The notes under the pieces are model-generated. The model saw only the letters and a program-made list of their open reading frames with translations. It searched no databases and was not told where the DNA came from. Source: Xylanibacter muris (lineage in GTDB: Bacteria; Bacteroidota; Bacteroidia; Bacteroidales; Bacteroidaceae). From it: 64,000 nt of DNA. The stretch spans positions 49,067 through 113,066 of the forward strand of contig NZ_JABKKF010000010.1 of assembly GCF_013166605.1 (NCBI RefSeq). The letters are read 5' to 3'. This document shows positions 15,166-24,797 of the stretch, piece after piece; position 1 is the first letter of the stretch; the number at the start of each line of letters is the position of its first letter. The position numbers were made by a program, and so were the translations under genes.

Positions 15166-18078
15166 TTATTGTCTGCACAGTTTCATATATGGGCATGTGC
15201 TGCAAATATCCTTATCCTCTGTTGGAGTGAAGGGCAAGGAGGGATTGAAAATACCGTTTACAGTGTCATGCAGAAGTTCGTCAAACTGCTTTGCAAACGG
15301 CCTTATGTCTGTTATTCTGTCCTTTCCGAAACTCAGTGTCGGGTCATAGTCGTCACCGGAAACATGCTGAATGTAGAGCAGGGAAGGACTTACGTCATAT
15401 TTCTGCGGATTTATGTCGGCTGATTCGCTGACTATTACAGAGTATAGAAGGGTCTGAAGAAAATAATCGTTATGCTCTTTGACCTTTGAAATGTCAAACA
15501 CTGCATTTATATCGTTCATTTTCCTTACTTCCCTGCTTCCCGTCTTGTAGTCGACAACACGTATGCGTCGTCTGCCGCTGTCATCCTCTACAATATCAAG
15601 ACGGTCTATGCGTCCGCCTATAGTGGTATGGATAATCTTGTTTCCTTGTGCTATGTCGAAATCTGATATTACAGGCACTTCAAGCCCGAGGATTTCAAAG
15701 GGAGCAAGACCGGCATCTGTCTCAAGCAGTTTTCTCAGATAGGTGATGATAACCTCACGGTTAATCAGTTGCAGACCGTTGTATTCAGGTTTGCCGCCAT
15801 TACCTTTTCCAAGTTTGAAGACCTGTTCCCTGAATACTTCATCTACAACTCGGGGTATTGCAGTTTTTGATCTAAGTAAATTTTCTATATCCTCCCTATA
15901 TATGTAATTGTCGCGCATAATCCCCTCATATAGAATCTGTGCCGAGTCGTGGAATATGTTTCCGAACATTCTGTTGTCCATAATTTCCTCTTCGTCATTA
16001 TCCGTTTCTGAAAGTCCGCATACATATCTGTAATAGAATTGCAATTGGCAACGCATGTATCGGTTGATGGCTGTAGGTGTCAGCAACGGATTGTTTCCGC
16101 CGGTCCGTAATGTCTTGTCAAATCTTCCGGTTAGTCTTTCCATTACTTCTGTTGTCTTTTCTATCGGCCCTGGAACAGAATTACCGGGCTGTAAGGCAGA
16201 ATGCAGCTTTATATTCTTTATATTGAGTCCGCTTTCTACCATAATCTGCATCATGAATCTGCTCATTTCGCCCCTGTTGCCGTTTTCAGTGGAATTATTG
16301 TATGCAATTGTCACGTTTTCGGCACGTTGGATAAGGCGGTGAAAGTAATAAGAATATATTGCCACCTTGTGTTCAACAGTGGTAAGACCGTATGCCTTGC
16401 GTATGCTGTATGGGATGAAAGAAGTGTCGTTCACCCCCTTGGGCATGTTCCCTTCGTTGCATGATAATATAAGAAGGTTTTTAAAGTCGAGATTTCTCGT
16501 TTCCAAAACTCCCATTATCTGAATGCCTATGGCTGGTTCGCCATGGAAAGGTATGGACACCGACATAACCAACTGAGTGATAAGTTTCTGTAATGTGCTT
16601 ACTTCAATGTGAAGATCTCCGGATATCATCAGTGAAAGAAGGCGGTTCATTAATGTGTATGTGTTGAAAAGACATTCTTGAAAAAGAGGCTCGTCAACGT
16701 CTTTTGCGTTATAGGCGATAATTCTTATTATGTCTATAATCCATTTGCATATTGATGCCGACAGATTCTTATCGGTTTCATGGCCGCATATATGGAAAAG
16801 CATCTGTGTGCCTTCATCCATGTTAAGGTCGGATAAGTTTGGATGATACAGCTTTGCATCAACGTTTATTCTGTTATAAAGCCTAATGTATTCCGGAGAA
16901 ATGTACTTCATATAGGGATGTTTCAGAATGGCGTTTACCTGGCGTAATCTGAACTTGTCGCCTGTTGGAATGTATCCTGAAGTCTGAAGGCTTATCAATA
17001 TATTGAGAAGTGAGCTGAACGGCGACTGATGCAAGGGATAGCCTGTGGTGATGTTTACATTTCCCGTCCCGTCAGGAATGCTGTGTATGATGGTTTGAAG
17101 CAACCCCTCGTTGCACATCACCACAGCCGTCTTCTTTCCGGCCTCTATTCGCCTCGGCTCTTTTAGCCATTTGCTCATATACCGTGCCTGAATACTTTCC
17201 GTGGATGCTGATACAAACGTGATATTTTTATTTATCAGCATCTGACCGTACACCCCTTCATCAGAAATGTCAAGTTCATTGGGAAACATTTCGAGATATG
17301 ATGCGATATAATGTCCGGCTTCATTGGAATGTTTTTTATCTTTGGGCATATAGTAGTTGTCGAAATCCCAATAGAATTTGGCTTTTCCTTCATTTTTGAG
17401 TCTTGTAAAAAGTTCTTGTTCAACCTTTTGAAGAACGTTGAAACCTACGAATATGTATCTTTCTCCTTTAAAAACAACGGTTTTATCATTTACAACCTTA
17501 CGATACAAGGCACCTTCGTATGCAAGTCCCTGGTTGTTCAGACGATCATTATAATTATGGTATATGGCGGAAAGATTACTCCACAGGGAAAGAAAACGCT
17601 GTTTCAGCTCTGTGTTTTTTTCTTCAGAGAAGTTTGCAAAAAACTTTTTCAGGATGTTTATCTGCGATTCGTCGAGGTATGATATATCATCAAGTTCATG
17701 TATGTCCTTTACATTTGCAAAAACCTTGTCTGCATCTGCCATGTTCTTGTCTATGTCATCAAAATCAGAAAGAAGAATCTGCCCCCATCCATAGAAATGG
17801 TCGAAAGACTCGGATGTTCCGGTGCATTCCATGAAACTTTTATGCAAATCGCATATAAGCTTTATGCAATCGCCATGCTGAAGTTTGGAATGATTGGTAA
17901 ACATATCACTGATAGTTGTGTATAAAGGGCTCCATATAGGTTTGCCGGCTATTTTGGCCAGATATTCATTCATGAACAGTGACGCGCGCTTGTTTGGAAA
18001 AACAATGACGGTACGTGATAAATCTGTTCCGTATTTGCTGATTATATCATGTGCTACGCACTCTAAGAAAGTTCTCAT
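15166..18078 (-). CDS. addB: AddB-like nuclease subunit of an AddAB recombination complex
   Basis: A 970-residue protein with a degenerate helicase-like N-terminus (TVIVFPNKRASLFM, no usable Walker A) and a C-terminal PD-(D/E)XK nuclease: LEVPVISDFD, then RRIRVVDYKTGSREV. A RCQLQFYYRYVCGL cysteine region and a last cluster CSTCPYMKLC (Cys959, 962, 968) form the four-cysteine iron-sulfur staple of AddB nucleases. With AddA it resects double-strand breaks for RecA loading. It lies 58 bp downstream of addA in the same direction. The AddB name is by domain order and partner; overall similarity to Firmicutes AddB is expected to be low. Confidence 0.85.
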   Translation of the reverse strand: MRTFLECVAHDIISKYGTDLSRTVIVFPNKRASLFMNEYLAKIAGKPIWSPLYTTISDMFTNHSKLQHGDCIKLICDLHKSFMECTGTSESFDHFYGWGQILLSDFDDIDKNMADADKVFANVKDIHELDDISYLDESQINILKKFFANFSEEKNTELKQRFLSLWSNLSAIYHNYNDRLNNQGLAYEGALYRKVVNDKTVVFKGERYIFVGFNVLQKVEQELFTRLKNEGKAKFYWDFDNYYMPKDKKHSNEAGHYIASYLEMFPNELDISDEGVYGQMLINKNITFVSASTESIQARYMSKWLKEPRRIEAGKKTAVVMCNEGLLQTIIHSIPDGTGNVNITTGYPLHQSPFSSLLNILISLQTSGYIPTGDKFRLRQVNAILKHPYMKYISPEYIRLYNRINVDAKLYHPNLSDLNMDEGTQMLFHICGHETDKNLSASICKWIIDIIRIIAYNAKDVDEPLFQECLFNTYTLMNRLLSLMISGDLHIEVSTLQKLITQLVMSVSIPFHGEPAIGIQIMGVLETRNLDFKNLLILSCNEGNMPKGVNDTSFIPYSIRKAYGLTTVEHKVAIYSYYFHRLIQRAENVTIAYNNSTENGNRGEMSRFMMQIMVESGLNIKNIKLHSALQPGNSVPGPIEKTTEVMERLTGRFDKTLRTGGNNPLLTPTAINRYMRCQLQFYYRYVCGLSETDNDEEEIMDNRMFGNIFHDSAQILYEGIMRDNYIYREDIENLLRSKTAIPRVVDEVFREQVFKLGKGNGGKPEYNGLQLINREVIITYLRKLLETDAGLAPFEILGLEVPVISDFDIAQGNKIIHTTIGGRIDRLDIVEDDSGRRRIRVVDYKTGSREVRKMNDINAVFDISKVKEHNDYFLQTLLYSVIVSESADINPQKYDVSPSLLYIQHVSGDDYDPTLSFGKDRITDIRPFAKQFDELLHDTVNGIFNPSLPFTPTEDKDICSTCPYMKLCRQ

Positions 18079-18136
18079 TGATGTTAGTTTTGAAGTATGT
18101 TGTTATACTTTGGGTATTATCCGTATTATCATGACT

Positions 18137-21100
18137 TTAAATGTGCACTTCGTCCACCTGGTTCTGATATACAAACCATAGGAATCCCTTAACGTTTTTA
18201 TATCCCATGGAGACTAAAAGCGTCATATATTCTGCGACTTGTTTTATGTAGCTGTCACGCTTGCGGCCGAACTTAAAGTCTATCACAATCATTTCGTTGC
18301 CGTCTGTTATTACACGGTCGGGCCTACGTTCCTTTACAGAATGTGTCATTTCATCGTAAGTGACGACAGAACATTCGTTGAAAACAGTCCATTTGTTCGA
18401 GAACCATTCTGCTATCTGTTTATTTGCAAAGCTTTTATTCAATATAAGCTCAAGTTTTTCCTGAGTAATCTCATCGTTGAACAGAAGACCTTCAAAGTGC
18501 ATTCTGTCTATAATTCCTTTTATATCATCAGACGTCTTTATTGAAGAAAAGACCTTATGCAGGATATTTCCCATTTTTATGTATCCTTTTTGTTGCGTGT
18601 CTTCGTCTTCTGACGTAAACTCACGGCTCTTGTTGCTTTGACGGAATTGAGGCTTGTTTTCAAAATATTCAATGTCCACAAATTCTGTCTCCGAATCTTT
18701 CATGAATACATTTTCTGATGTTTTATTATTGCTTTCCTGTGTAGCATCTTTATTGGCATATTCTGGTTTCCTGCCAAAAGAGAATGAAACGACTGTATCA
18801 TCATCATTGTTTCCTTCTATTAAAGATCCTTCAAGTTTGTCGGATACCTCACCGAGACATTTCTCTATCATATTGGAACGGTGATTGATATCGGCACCTT
18901 TCTGGCCTATTACATACAGATTGTTGCGTGCACGGGTAAATGCCACATATAGAAGATTGAGATTATCGACACCGTTCTGGATATGTTCATTGCTGTAATG
19001 CGATTTATATGCGGTGTCGAGAAGCCTGCTGCTGTAGTCGACCGGTACCAATGGGATTGCATTGTACGGTTCTGTTTCCGGACTGCACCATATAATATTG
19101 TTCCTGGTATGTTCGAGTGTCCAGTTGCAAAACGGTATGATGACGGTCTTATACTCAAGTCCTTTGCTTTTATGTATGGATATTATTCGTATTCCGTCTA
19201 TCTCGTTACACTGTATTGTTTTGCTGCATATTTTATTTTTCCATTCGGTTATGAAAGTATTGATATCGGCAATATTGTCATTTATAAAACATCTTAACTG
19301 ATCGTAGAATGCAAATACGTATGCCGATTGTCCGTGAATCTCTCCCAATGAAAATAATCCGTAAAGCTGTTCGACAAGATCGTAGAGTGGTTCTGAGGCA
19401 AGCTGTTCTGTATTGTTTATGAACTTGTCTGGCAGAAGTCTGTCTATATCAGTATTTTTCAGAAGAATATTACTGATAGGCTGAGTGTTGTGTACGATAA
19501 GCCTCTGATATGCTACGGCAAGGCTTGTCTTTACAATAATATCATCGGGATGTGTGAGCAGATAAAGTGCGCTGATAAGTATGTTTACAGTGGATGAGGC
19601 GTCTAGGCGGAAAGCCTCGTCGGAAACAATCCTTATATTGCCGTGTTCCATAAAGTAATTGGCAATAACCGGTATTTGCTTGTTGTTTCTTACCAGAATG
19701 GCAATGTCATTCATAGGTACATTGCTTTTTAGAAGTGACACTACCGTATCTTCGAGTACTGACAACATATTGCCTTCATATTCCTGTTTGGGCAGCAGTT
19801 TTATATTCACATATCCGCAATCTCCTTTTTTTTCAGGTACTTTCTGTACAACATCCTCATACGCATGTAGAAATTGTCGGGACACATTCTTTATTTCATC
19901 ATCTTCAGTGTCTGAATGACAGGTATACTCCCGGTATGATGCGACAGAGAAAAAAACGTTGTTGAAAGCTATGATATTTCTATCTGAGCGGTAGTTGGTT
20001 TCAAGTGGTCTTATGTCAAGCTGTTCTTTTACAGGTGAGGCAAATTCATTCCCGATGTTGTTTAAAAGTCTCCAGTCGCCTGAACGCCATCTGTAAATAC
20101 TTTGTTTTACGTCTCCCACTATAAGGTTTTCTGAACCGTCATGGCTCATACATTCCAATAGCAATACCTTGAAGTTTTTCCATTGTGTAAGACTGGTGTC
20201 TTGAAACTCGTCTATCATCACGTTTTCAATACGTGTACCTATTTTCTCAAATATAAACGGAGAGTCGTTGTCTTTTATCAGTGAATGTAGTAAATACTGT
20301 GTGTCGCTAAGCAGAAATCTGTTGGCATTGTCATTTAAAACTCTTACAGTCTGCTCAATCTTGTTTAGCAGGCGTAGTTGGTTAAGGTGCTTTAGAGTGA
20401 TGTCCGACGACAGGTATCTGTTCCATTGTTCCGGCTGTTGGCTGACTGCGTGATTAAGCAGCGGAATCAGATACTGAAGTGCAAGTTCGTGTATGATTTG
20501 TTTGTTTGGGCTTTTAGCAGTGTACCATTTTTCCGGTGAATCGAGACATGCTGTAACACGTGTTCCGATAATCGAGTTGTCGAAAATACCTTTACGTAAT
20601 TTTATGAAAAGGCCGGCGACACCTGATTTTCTGTTGCTGAAATCATCCACGGTAAGTCCGTTATCCTCAATTCTTTTGAAGAATTCGTCTGCAAATTCTT
20701 TCATTACGGCCTTGGCAGACTTCTTTTCGCTTTGAAGTCTTGCCATGTAGTTTTCAAAGAACCGGGATTTTTCCAGCTTACCGCTTAGCTCCTCACTGTT
20801 TTGTTTATAGAACTCCTCGAATATTGTTTTGCCAAATACCTTTATGTTGTTTATGACATTCCAACTCTTGTCGTCTTCAATATTTGCATTTATATACTGC
20901 ATTATCCAATGGAGTACGTTGCTGTTTTCGTCAAGACTTTCTATTAAAGTGTCTACAGCCTGGTCGGCCACTTGTCCGTCGTTAAGATCTATCCTGAGAT
21001 TTGGGGTAAGATCGAGTTCGTGTGCAAGATTTCTCAACACAGACTGAAAGAAAGAGTCGATAGTTTCTACCCGGAAGAATGAGTAGTTATGCAGAAGCAG

Positions 21101-21388
21101 ATATAATGCGGTTCCGGCACGACTGCTTATGAATTGCTGTGTAAGTTGCAAATCCCCGGTAAGTACTTCCATATAGTCTTTCGAGTCATCAAGATTCTTC
21201 CATAAGCCATATAGCTGACTCAGAATCCTGTGTTTCATCTCTTCCGTAGCCTTATTGGTAAAAGTTACGGCAAGGATATTACGGTAGTTCTGCGGATTCT
21301 TTATAAGCAGTTTTATATACTCAATGGCAAGCGTGAATGTTTTTCCACTGCCGGCACTGGCCTTATAAACTTTAAGGGATTTGTTCAT
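18137..21388 (-). CDS. addA: AddA-like UvrD-family helicase-nuclease
   Basis: A 1083-residue superfamily 1A helicase: Walker A KASAGSGKTFTLAIEY near residue 9, motif II VMIDEFQDTS, motif III VGDVKQSIYRWRSGD, motif IV LETNYRSDRNI, motif V ISIHKSKGLEYKTVI, motif VI LLYVAFTRARNNLYV. The C-terminus carries a PD-(D/E)XK nuclease motif MIVIDFKFGRK. This is the domain order of AddA, the motor and 3'-strand nuclease of the AddAB double-strand-break repair complex. Partner gene addB follows. CRISPR adaptation in other systems often draws on AddAB/RecBCD products, but an RT-Cas1 need not. Confidence 0.92.
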   Translation of the reverse strand: MNKSLKVYKASAGSGKTFTLAIEYIKLLIKNPQNYRNILAVTFTNKATEEMKHRILSQLYGLWKNLDDSKDYMEVLTGDLQLTQQFISSRAGTALYLLLHNYSFFRVETIDSFFQSVLRNLAHELDLTPNLRIDLNDGQVADQAVDTLIESLDENSNVLHWIMQYINANIEDDKSWNVINNIKVFGKTIFEEFYKQNSEELSGKLEKSRFFENYMARLQSEKKSAKAVMKEFADEFFKRIEDNGLTVDDFSNRKSGVAGLFIKLRKGIFDNSIIGTRVTACLDSPEKWYTAKSPNKQIIHELALQYLIPLLNHAVSQQPEQWNRYLSSDITLKHLNQLRLLNKIEQTVRVLNDNANRFLLSDTQYLLHSLIKDNDSPFIFEKIGTRIENVMIDEFQDTSLTQWKNFKVLLLECMSHDGSENLIVGDVKQSIYRWRSGDWRLLNNIGNEFASPVKEQLDIRPLETNYRSDRNIIAFNNVFFSVASYREYTCHSDTEDDEIKNVSRQFLHAYEDVVQKVPEKKGDCGYVNIKLLPKQEYEGNMLSVLEDTVVSLLKSNVPMNDIAILVRNNKQIPVIANYFMEHGNIRIVSDEAFRLDASSTVNILISALYLLTHPDDIIVKTSLAVAYQRLIVHNTQPISNILLKNTDIDRLLPDKFINNTEQLASEPLYDLVEQLYGLFSLGEIHGQSAYVFAFYDQLRCFINDNIADINTFITEWKNKICSKTIQCNEIDGIRIISIHKSKGLEYKTVIIPFCNWTLEHTRNNIIWCSPETEPYNAIPLVPVDYSSRLLDTAYKSHYSNEHIQNGVDNLNLLYVAFTRARNNLYVIGQKGADINHRSNMIEKCLGEVSDKLEGSLIEGNNDDDTVVSFSFGRKPEYANKDATQESNNKTSENVFMKDSETEFVDIEYFENKPQFRQSNKSREFTSEDEDTQQKGYIKMGNILHKVFSSIKTSDDIKGIIDRMHFEGLLFNDEITQEKLELILNKSFANKQIAEWFSNKWTVFNECSVVTYDEMTHSVKERRPDRVITDGNEMIVIDFKFGRKRDSYIKQVAEYMTLLVSMGYKNVKGFLWFVYQNQVDEVHI

Positions 21389-21440
21389 GATCTATGTCTG
21401 ACTGTTCTGCTGTTTTTTAATTTCTTGTTATAATATATGT

Positions 21441-23537
21441 TCACCACTTCCTGAACATTTCAAATGAGAACTTACATCCAAATTCATTATAGCTCAGATT
21501 GAGCATACTGGCAAATATTCCAACTGAAAAATATTTATTTGTAAATCCATAGCCGATTTCAAAATATGGCCGTGTATGTTCGATGAGAAGCGCGCTTATG
21601 TAAAGCCGTTCTGTTTCGATATACTTTCCTATGGCCGGTACAGTTGAGATAAATAGGAGTGGAGACTCATAGGAGGCATTTGCTCTTACATAATATTTTG
21701 AGGAATTATACCAACTACTGTTAAGTAGCTGAAACTCACCGGACCAGTCGTCATCCCAGCCTCCGGGGATGAAGTTCTCACGGAAGTTGTTGAAATCGAC
21801 AAAGTAATCCGTTGAGCGGTTTGTATAAAATCCTCCTCCTATGCGCATATTATATTGCTGAAGACGTTTCATTTGTCTTTTGTATGAAGCGTCTAATTCT
21901 ATTTTTTCATATTCCATATTCGAACCGAGAAACCCTTTTATGCATCTTTCATAGCTCGACATGAAAACAGGGCCGTTCGCAATTGGCCGGACAGTGAATG
22001 TGAGGGTAGGGGCAAAACTTCTGTATGATGTTGTTTTGCCAGATTCTCTCAGAGCTTTTTTATTGGATGCTTCTCTATTGTGATATACTCCGCCAATTGA
22101 TACGTTTACATTTGAAAACAATGAAATATTTCCCATAAGCGTAACAGATTCGTCTTTGAAGTAATTTGTTACCGAATTATTGAGATCTGTTGTATCAGTG
22201 TTTTCATTTTTTATCTTGTCAAGCAATCCTGAATCGGTAATCCTGTTGCCGTTAGCCCATTTCAATTCTACCCATCCGTTTTTTTTCATATTAAAAGTAT
22301 ATCGGAAAGGAGCGTTGAAGTAGAACTGTTCTATCTTGAAATTATATCCGAATCTTGGGTCGAATGATATTTGCTGTTGTGCGTTGAAGTTATATTTTGA
22401 TTTTATTTTCAGTTTATATGCCAATCCTTTACTTTGGCTATAGCTCAGGTACAGAGGGTTCAGTAGCGGAGACAGATTTATCGAGGCGTTTGAAGATTCT
22501 GTTCCGATACTGTTGAGCATGTTGTCATTTATGGCATCCAATACGCGGTCTTTGTTTTTCTTGAACTTGCTTTTCGTATTGCTTTCATGTTGCCATGATG
22601 CGGCACTGTCGGATATTGACGCTCCGGAATATGTGCTGTCGTTTTCCTGCACAGAGATTTTCCTATGATTCTGTAAATATGCATCATTGTATATCTCTTT
22701 TTCCATTGGCTCAAGCGTGTCTGCCCGTAATGTGTCCATGAGTTTGCTATCAGCAAGATTGTTTATTGAGTCAGGAATATCCGTACTACGATTAAAATAT
22801 GTAAGAACACGGGATTTTATCTTGTTGCCCATGAAATTAAATGAGATATTAGACTGGCATTTCTTTGGAATAAGTGAAATATCCTTGTCGTCATATCCCA
22901 TGTAGGCAATAAATTCAAAATTAAGCAAATCATAGCTACCTCTGAATCTGTATCTTATTATTCTTCCTGTGGCATTGTCTACAATTGCAAAACCTCGTAT
23001 TAACTGTGTGTTTTGTATTTTAGGTCTGAAATTAACAATAGTTGTGTTCTCACCAACGGGGCTTATTCTATATCTGTAGAAAATACGGTTGCTATAATGA
23101 AACGGAGACAAAAGCTTGTCTTCAAATATTGTAATTCCATATATATTTGGAACAAGACTTTTATTCATTATGCTCATTACCTGTCTGTTGCGCGGTATTG
23201 TTCCGTTTATGACCTGTCTCTTTATCTGGAAATGGTTTATGTCATTAAAATGTATCTTTCCGTATGATTCGGATATATAATTCCTTTCCCCTTTGGCTAT
23301 TGGATACATTGTCGGTATTAGAAACAGAGTAAGGTTTCGCCTTTGGGTTTTCATGGTATACTTCATGTAAAAGTTGGTCTGTTCCCCATCAGGAAGAGAA
23401 GCATAGTTTCTCCTGAATGCAAAAATGCGTGTCATGATTGTGGTATCATTTTGCGATTTTGCATATAAACAATCAGCATTACAAATCAGCAATACCAAAA
23501 GAACGGTTCTTACTATGGCTATATAAAAAAAATTCAC
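21441..23537 (-). CDS. DUF5686 family outer-membrane protein
   Basis: A 698-residue exported protein: hydrophobic N-terminus ending in NADCLYA, then a soluble part with NFYMKYTMKTQRRN, SESYGKIHFNDINHFQIKR, SPVGENTTIVNFRPK and ATGRIIRYRFRG, which is the DUF5686 pattern, and a C-terminal beta-barrel with alternating aromatic strands ending FEMFRKW. Many family members carry an N-terminal carboxypeptidase-like domain, absent here. Function unknown; Bacteroidetes-specific. The only start that keeps the leader is a GTG at 23537, which abuts a 10-bp hairpin (23537-23569). Confidence 0.8.
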   Translation of the reverse strand: MNFFYIAIVRTVLLVLLICNADCLYAKSQNDTTIMTRIFAFRRNYASLPDGEQTNFYMKYTMKTQRRNLTLFLIPTMYPIAKGERNYISESYGKIHFNDINHFQIKRQVINGTIPRNRQVMSIMNKSLVPNIYGITIFEDKLLSPFHYSNRIFYRYRISPVGENTTIVNFRPKIQNTQLIRGFAIVDNATGRIIRYRFRGSYDLLNFEFIAYMGYDDKDISLIPKKCQSNISFNFMGNKIKSRVLTYFNRSTDIPDSINNLADSKLMDTLRADTLEPMEKEIYNDAYLQNHRKISVQENDSTYSGASISDSAASWQHESNTKSKFKKNKDRVLDAINDNMLNSIGTESSNASINLSPLLNPLYLSYSQSKGLAYKLKIKSKYNFNAQQQISFDPRFGYNFKIEQFYFNAPFRYTFNMKKNGWVELKWANGNRITDSGLLDKIKNENTDTTDLNNSVTNYFKDESVTLMGNISLFSNVNVSIGGVYHNREASNKKALRESGKTTSYRSFAPTLTFTVRPIANGPVFMSSYERCIKGFLGSNMEYEKIELDASYKRQMKRLQQYNMRIGGGFYTNRSTDYFVDFNNFRENFIPGGWDDDWSGEFQLLNSSWYNSSKYYVRANASYESPLLFISTVPAIGKYIETERLYISALLIEHTRPYFEIGYGFTNKYFSVGIFASMLNLSYNEFGCKFSFEMFRKW

Positions 23538-23577
23538 GGCTCCAAAATTACAAGAAATATTTGGAGCCGCAAAATTA
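23537..23577 (-). promoter_or_regulatory. Hairpin and -7-like boxes upstream of the DUF5686 gene
   Basis: CGGCTCCAAA (23537-23546) and its exact complement (23560-23569) form a 10-bp hairpin whose foot overlaps the GTG start codon. On the minus strand TAATTTTG occurs at both 23570-23577 and 23543-23550, each fitting the -7 consensus. Either the hairpin lies in a very short leader and could hide the start codon, or it is an operator. Confidence 0.5.
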
Positions 23578-23656
23578 TGTATTTAAATTTAAATGTATTT
23601 ATTTCCTTTATACAGAAAGTTGCTCATAGGCAAGGCAAACATTAAAATGTATATTA

Positions 23657-24529
23657 TTATCCCAAATATTTCATGAGAATCTTTGCATTGCCGCTGTCGC
23701 GCAACTTTGCAATGCTCTTCTCCCTGATCTGGCGTACACGTTCACGTGTAAGTCCAAGCTGGTCACCTATTTCCTCAAGGCCTTTCTCATGACAACCAAT
23801 ACCGAAACACTCACGGATAATGGTTATCTCGCGCTCTTTCAATACCTTTGAAAGGACGGAGTTTAATTCTTGAGCCATTGACTCATGGTCTACATACCTG
23901 TCTGTACGGCTATCATCACCACTTGCCATAACGTCAAGCATACAGTTGTCCTCGCCATCTTGGAAAGGAGCGTCTATTGATACGTGATGACCGTCAGCCA
24001 TAAGGCTTTGCCCGATTTTATCCTCATCAAGGTTGGTGGCCGCACTGAGTTCTGAAACGGAAGGGTGACGCTGGTTTTCCTGTTCAAACTTGTTTATTTC
24101 GTGGTTTATCTTGTTTAATGAGCCAACCTGATTCAACGGTAAACGTACAATACGGCTTTGTTCTGCAATGGCCTGCAATATACTCTGACGAATCCACCAT
24201 ACTGCGTATGAAATAAATTTGAATCCACGTGTCTCGTCAAATTTCTGGGCAGCCTTGATAAGCCCGATATTACCTTCGTCAATCAGGTCGGTAAGTGTCA
24301 AGCCCTGATGTTGATATTGTTTTGCAACAGATACGACAAAACGCAGATTTGCAGTCACTAATTTGTCCTTTGCTTTTTCACCTTCCGGGCCACCCTTTCT
24401 GATTTTTTGGGCAAGTTCTATCTCCTCGTCTATGGAAATCAGTGGTGCACGTCCTATCTCTACAAGATATTTATCCAGTGCCTCACTTGAACGATTAGTA
24501 ATACTCTTCTGAATTTTTAATTGTCTCAT
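23657..24529 (-). CDS. rpoD: Primary sigma factor of RNA polymerase (RpoD/SigA, Bacteroidetes type)
   Basis: A 290-residue sigma-70. Region 1.2 is ALDKYLVEIGRAPLIS; region 2 is LVTANLRFVVSVAKQYQHQGL..DLIDEGNIGLIKAAQKFDETRGFKF..YAVWWIRQSI; regions 3 and 4 follow, ending GLTRERVRQIREKSIAKLR. There is no region 1.1, as usual for the Bacteroidetes primary sigma (about 286 residues). It directs transcription from TAnnTTTG/TTTG promoters, of which this window has many. A TAATTTTG box occurs about 80 bases upstream of the start. Confidence 0.97.
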   Translation of the reverse strand: MRQLKIQKSITNRSSEALDKYLVEIGRAPLISIDEEIELAQKIRKGGPEGEKAKDKLVTANLRFVVSVAKQYQHQGLTLTDLIDEGNIGLIKAAQKFDETRGFKFISYAVWWIRQSILQAIAEQSRIVRLPLNQVGSLNKINHEINKFEQENQRHPSVSELSAATNLDEDKIGQSLMADGHHVSIDAPFQDGEDNCMLDVMASGDDSRTDRYVDHESMAQELNSVLSKVLKEREITIIRECFGIGCHEKGLEEIGDQLGLTRERVRQIREKSIAKLRDSGNAKILMKYLG

Positions 24530-24720
24530 GTTTATTGCCTTAACTAATATAACTGTTTGGTTTTTAACAAGATACCTGAATTTATCTCTAAAAACGATGC
24601 AAAATTACAAAAAATAACAATACGTTGTTCCTTTTCCATGTGTTTTTTTGAAAAAATATATATTATCACATTAAGTAGTTAAAAAATGCAAACACATTAA
24701 AATGGGATTATAAAATATAA

Positions 24721-24750
24721 AGGGAGCATACCATCACTGGCTTGCTCCCT
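24721..24750. terminator. Hairpin terminator of gdhA
   Basis: AGGGAGCA (24721-24728) and TGCTCCCT (24743-24750) form a perfect 8-bp stem with a 14-nt loop, 48 bases after the gdhA stop on the minus strand, followed in that direction by an AT-rich stretch. Confidence 0.75.
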
Positions 24751-24797
24751 CGTCTAACTATTTACTATATGAAATGTTTTTGTGCAAACAGTATTAT

